From Rickettsiales bacterium (lineage in GTDB: Bacteria; Pseudomonadota; Alphaproteobacteria; Rs-D84; CACZYB01), in NCBI GenBank assembly GCA_031288035.1, contig JAITSG010000012.1:1-7456 (forward strand): a stretch of DNA of 7,456 bases. The letters run 5' to 3'. The notes beneath the pieces are model-generated. The model did no database searches. It was not told where the DNA came from and worked only from the letters and a program-made list of their open reading frames with translations. Both the position numbers and the translations under genes were made by a program. Positions 4,959 to 7,456 of this stretch are shown here, in pieces; within the stretch, counting starts at the first letter, position 1, and each line of letters starts with the position of its first letter.

Positions 4959-5833
4959 AGAAAGGGACGAAAGTTTCCGTGATAATCCCGGTCTATAACG
5001 TGGAGCGGTATCTGGCCCAATGCCTGGCGGGCGTGGTCGGGCAGACATACAAGAACCTCGAAGTGATAATCGTGGACGACGGATCTACGGACGGATCGGC
5101 GCAGATATGCCGCGCGTGGGCGAAGAGGGACAGGAGGATAAGGGTAATCCGGCAGGAAAACGCCGGCCTGTCCTCCGCGCGCAACGCCGGGCTGGACGCG
5201 GCTACGGGCGAATACGTCCACTTCATAGATTCCGACGATTGCATAAGCCTGGATTATTATGAGCGGATGGTCGGATCCATAGGCGGTGCGGACATGGCGG
5301 CCAGCGGGTTTTACAACGAGAAGAAGCCGTCCGATTCGGTCGAATACCATTCGTCCGCGACGCTTGTATCAACGCTGGACAAGCTGGCGGGGACGGACGT
5401 CGCGTCCCAGGCGATGGTGTGGCGGTTCCTGTTCCGCAGGGCTTTTTTGGTGCGTCGCGGGATGCGTTTCCGCGAGGGCCGGCTCGTCGAGGACATCATG
5501 TTTTCGATACCGGCGGTGTTCTTCGCCTCTAAGGTGGAGGTTGTGCCCGGGGCGCAGTATTTCTATCGCAAGAACGCCGGGTCGATAGTGAATACCCGCG
5601 ATCGCGCGCGTTTGGCCAAGCGGAAGGCCGACTATCGTCTCGCGAAGGCCGAATTGTGGAAATTCGCGCGCCTTCACGGATTTGCGGGGGAGCTCCGTGC
5701 GGCCAAGGAGCAGGTCATCGACCGTCGCGTGTACCGTCTCTTCTGCCTGTTCCCCTTCATGACGAAGATAGTGCGCAGGCACAGCGTGGAATACAGGCTG
5801 TTCGGTTTCATTCCGCTGCTGAAGGTCAAGTGA
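4955..5833 (+). CDS. Family 2 (GT-A) glycosyltransferase, second tandem copy
   Basis: The 292-residue GT2-family protein is paralogous to the preceding gene, with the same motifs shifted by two residues: SVIIPVYNVERYL (8-20), VDDGSTDGS (40-48), DSDD (92-95), and E179-D180 in LVEDIMFS. The catalytic half is almost unchanged relative to the first copy. The acceptor-side half, from about residue 124, differs clearly. The pair may therefore use the same donor sugar on different acceptors (inference). Two RLF(G/C)-type repeats end the protein (from R261 and R281). The ATG overlaps the previous stop, and GGGG at 4946-4949 is a possible ribosome-binding site. The stop shares a base with the yifB start (TGATG). 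There is no membrane segment or signal peptide. Confidence 0.9.
   Translation: MKKGTKVSVIIPVYNVERYLAQCLAGVVGQTYKNLEVIIVDDGSTDGSAQICRAWAKRDRRIRVIRQENAGLSSARNAGLDAATGEYVHFIDSDDCISLDYYERMVGSIGGADMAASGFYNEKKPSDSVEYHSSATLVSTLDKLAGTDVASQAMVWRFLFRRAFLVRRGMRFREGRLVEDIMFSIPAVFFASKVEVVPGAQYFYRKNAGSIVNTRDRARLAKRKADYRLAKAELWKFARLHGFAGELRAAKEQVIDRRVYRLFCLFPFMTKIVRRHSVEYRLFGFIPLLKVK
5031..5323 (+). repeat. Tandem duplicated segment, copy 2 (donor-domain of second GT)
   Basis: This is the partner of 4108-4400, in the same codon register within its gene. Recombination between the copies would delete 923 bp and leave one in-frame chimeric glycosyltransferase. A further identical 35-bp block (4484-4518 in copy 1) occurs later in both genes, giving a mosaic pattern. 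Confidence 0.9.
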
Positions 5834-7320
5834 TGGTCGCGAGGTCGGTCACAGCCGCATTTTCCGGGATAGAGCCGATAATGGTCTCGTGCGAGGCGAT
5901 GGTGAGTCCCGGCGTGCCGCGCTTCGCTTTGGTCGGCCTTCCGGACAAGGCGGTGAGCGAGGCGCGCGAGCGCATCCTCGGCGCGTTCTCGGCCATAGGG
6001 CTCGCTATTCCGCCGAAGAAGATAGTCGTCAACCTGGCGCCCGCGGACGTGGCGAAGGAGGGCTCGCATTTCGACCTGCCCATAGCCCTGGCCATACTCG
6101 GCGCCCTGGATATCGTGCCGGCGGACAGGATCGAGGGGTATATGGCGATGGGCGAGCTTTCGCTTTCCGGTGACATAAGGCCGGTCAGCGGGATTCTGCC
6201 GGCTGCGGCGGCGGCCCAGGCCGCCTCTCTCGGCATGGTATGTCCCGGAGAACAGCGTGGCGAGGCCCTGTGGGCCGGGAACAAGGACGCGATCGGCGCG
6301 CGCGACCTGCGTTCTCTTATAAACCACTTGAACGGCGTCCAGCTTATAGCGTCCGAGGTCGCGCCCGCGGTGTTCGAGGAATCTTATTCGGTGGACATGT
6401 CGGAAATCCGCGGCCAGGATTCCGCGCGGCGCGCGTTGGAAATCGCGGCGTCCGGCGGCCACCATATGCTGATGATCGGGCCGCCGGGCGTGGGCAAGTC
6501 CATGCTGGCCCAGCGCCTTCCGACGATACTTCCTCCCATGACCGGGGCAGAGGCGCTCGAAAGCTCGATAATATATTCCGTCGCGGGGATGATACGGGAG
6601 GGCGCGCTTTGCATATCGCGTCCGTTCCGCGCGCCGCACCATACGGCGAGCCAGGCTGCGCTTACCGGCGGCGGCATGAGGGCGAAGCCCGGCGAGGCGT
6701 CGCTCGCGCACAACGGAGTGCTGTTTTTGGACGAGCTTCCCGAGTTCGCCTCCGCCTCGCTCGATTCTCTGCGCCAGCCTCTCGAGAACGGCGTGATAAC
6801 CGTCGCGCGCGCGAATGGGCACATCACCTATCCGGCGAGATTCCAGCTCGTCGCCGCGATGAACCCGTGCAAATGCGGCTATTTCGGCGATCCGAACCGC
6901 TCGTGCGCGCAGGTGCCGTTGTGCGCCGTGAAATACCAGAACCGGATTTCCGGCCCTATGTACGACCGCATAGACCTGACGGTCGAGGTGGAGAGCGTGA
7001 ATCCGTGGGAGCTCGACCGGCTCCGGCCGAGCGAGCCTTCCGCCGCCATCCGCGCCCGCGTAATCGCCGCGCGGCAGAGGCAGCTCGCCCGCTTTGGCGT
7101 CCTTAATTCCGGGCTGTCCGGAAAGCAGATAGAGGAGCAAGGATTGTTCGAGTCCGCGGCGTCCCGCATGCTTGCCGGCGCGTCTGAGAAGCTCCGGCTC
7201 TCCGCGCGCGGGTATTTCAAGACCATGCGCATCGCGCGCACGATCGCGGACATGGACGCCCGCGAAACCGTCCGCGAGAGCGACGTCGCCGAGGCCCTCC
7301 TGTTCCGGCGGAAGGTGTAG
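5833..7320 (+). CDS. yifB: YifB/ComM-type Mg-chelatase-like AAA+ ATPase
   Basis: The 495-residue protein is full length for the YifB/ComM family. An N-terminal ChlI/Lon-protease-like domain (about 1-160) contains VGLPDKAVSEARER and the KEGSHFDLPIA segment. The central Mg-chelatase AAA+ domain has Walker A GPPGVGKS (216-223), Walker B VLFLDELPEF (D300, E301), the AAMNPC segment, and RISGPMYDRIDL. Four cysteines, C346, C348, C358 and C364, match the family's CxCGY...C...C cluster, which may bind zinc. The Mg-chelatase C domain ends the protein. In Haemophilus and Vibrio, ComM is a hexameric branch-migration helicase that extends incoming DNA during natural transformation. Many non-competent bacteria also carry it. 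The start at 5833 forms TGATG with the upstream stop. An upstream extension of the frame to 5656 lies inside the glycosyltransferase gene and has no family similarity. No competence genes are visible nearby. Confidence 0.93.
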   Translation: MVARSVTAAFSGIEPIMVSCEAMVSPGVPRFALVGLPDKAVSEARERILGAFSAIGLAIPPKKIVVNLAPADVAKEGSHFDLPIALAILGALDIVPADRIEGYMAMGELSLSGDIRPVSGILPAAAAAQAASLGMVCPGEQRGEALWAGNKDAIGARDLRSLINHLNGVQLIASEVAPAVFEESYSVDMSEIRGQDSARRALEIAASGGHHMLMIGPPGVGKSMLAQRLPTILPPMTGAEALESSIIYSVAGMIREGALCISRPFRAPHHTASQAALTGGGMRAKPGEASLAHNGVLFLDELPEFASASLDSLRQPLENGVITVARANGHITYPARFQLVAAMNPCKCGYFGDPNRSCAQVPLCAVKYQNRISGPMYDRIDLTVEVESVNPWELDRLRPSEPSAAIRARVIAARQRQLARFGVLNSGLSGKQIEEQGLFESAASRMLAGASEKLRLSARGYFKTMRIARTIADMDARETVRESDVAEALLFRRKV

Positions 7321-7323
7321 GGC

Positions 7324-7345
7324 GCCTCGGATGAGGCCGTCATCC
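7324..7345. other. Two overlapping alternative hairpins between convergent genes
   Basis: GCCTC/GAGGC (7324-7328 with 7333-7337, loop GGAT) and GGATGA/TCATCC (7329-7334 with 7340-7345, loop GGCCG) overlap and cannot form together. They lie between the yifB stop (7320) and the probable end of the convergent gene (7365). No T tract follows on either strand, so a terminator role is only tentative. Confidence 0.25.
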
Positions 7346-7364
7346 ACGCGGCGGCTTTCGCGCC

Positions 7365-7456
7365 CTAGTCCGCCACGTCCGCGGCCGCTCCGCGCGCGCC
7401 GATAGCCGCATCCTCAGCCGACCGGGCGTCATCCGCATAGCGATGGCCGGGCACTG
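7365..7456 (-). CDS. Possible C-terminus of a convergent gene (partial)
   Basis: On the minus strand a frame open from the right edge ends at TAG 7367-7365, encoding about 29 residues (HRYADDARSAEDAAIGARG within it). Codons end mainly in G or C, like the neighbouring genes, and the Ala/Asp-rich tail looks protein-like. The other two minus frames are less convincing, since one stops early. There is no start and no recognisable domain. GC-rich DNA gives open frames by chance, so this is tentative. Confidence 0.35.
   Translation of the reverse strand, partial: VPGHRYADDARSAEDAAIGARGAAADVAD

Noticed and set aside
4038..5833. One frameshifted glycosyltransferase gene rather than two
   Set aside because: Each frame has a complete set of GT-A motifs and its own start and stop, so these are two full genes.
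5674..7347. 557-codon minus-strand frame opposite yifB
   Set aside because: It is an antisense shadow produced by strong GC3 bias. The plus strand encodes an intact YifB/ComM protein with all motifs.
1..7456. CRISPR array, insertion sequence, prophage or defence island
   Set aside because: No spaced repeats, transposase, integrase or terminal inverted repeats were seen. The only large repeat is the glycosyltransferase duplication.

Overview
The window is a bacterial chromosome fragment, probably from one end of a draft contig, because it opens with 29 consecutive C. Most of it is GC-rich (the 2.8-7.4 kb part strongly so), with sigma70-type promoters and tightly packed genes. Isoleucine is written largely as ATA and arginine often as AGG, which is unusual for GC-rich DNA. 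I cannot name the organism from sequence alone. A host-associated or anaerobic lineage is plausible but is only inference.

Left part (1-1871). The window begins with the last codons of a gene running off the left edge, closed by an intrinsic terminator that overlaps its stop codon. An AT-rich spacer follows, with a near-consensus extended -10 promoter and several AATGTAA half-sites. It drives a stand-alone AAA_14/DUF4143 ATPase (378-1685) whose composition is more AT-rich than the genes to its right. A perfect 22-bp hairpin sits inside its coding sequence. Just beyond its 3' end, the minus strand carries a promoter, a Shine-Dalgarno site and an 18-codon ORF that stops at the ATPase gene.

Middle (1872-2880). 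A complete tRNA-Asn(GUU) gene with encoded CCA and its own promoter lies on the minus strand. After a spacer of about 225 bp holding one long imperfect hairpin comes a HAD-superfamily hydrolase, also on the minus strand. Its consensus promoter puts the transcription start on the A of its ATG, so it should make a leaderless mRNA. A divergent plus-strand promoter 30 bp away starts the main operon.

Right part (2881-7320) is a four-gene operon with start/stop overlaps at every junction: an iron-containing, butanol-dehydrogenase/YqhD-type alcohol dehydrogenase, two tandem family-2 glycosyltransferases, and a YifB/ComM-type Mg-chelatase-like AAA+ ATPase. The two glycosyltransferases are tandem duplicates. 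Their donor-domain DNA is about 96% identical over 293 bp, while their C-terminal halves have diverged. Both end in repeated RLFGxxP motifs. The right edge holds the probable C-terminus of a convergent minus-strand gene.

The genes look like ordinary housekeeping and surface-glycan functions, and I see no clear new defence or mobile system. The points most worth a second look are the mosaic glycosyltransferase pair with its RLFG tails, the leaderless HAD gene, the small minus-strand ORF, and the palindrome inside the ATPase gene.
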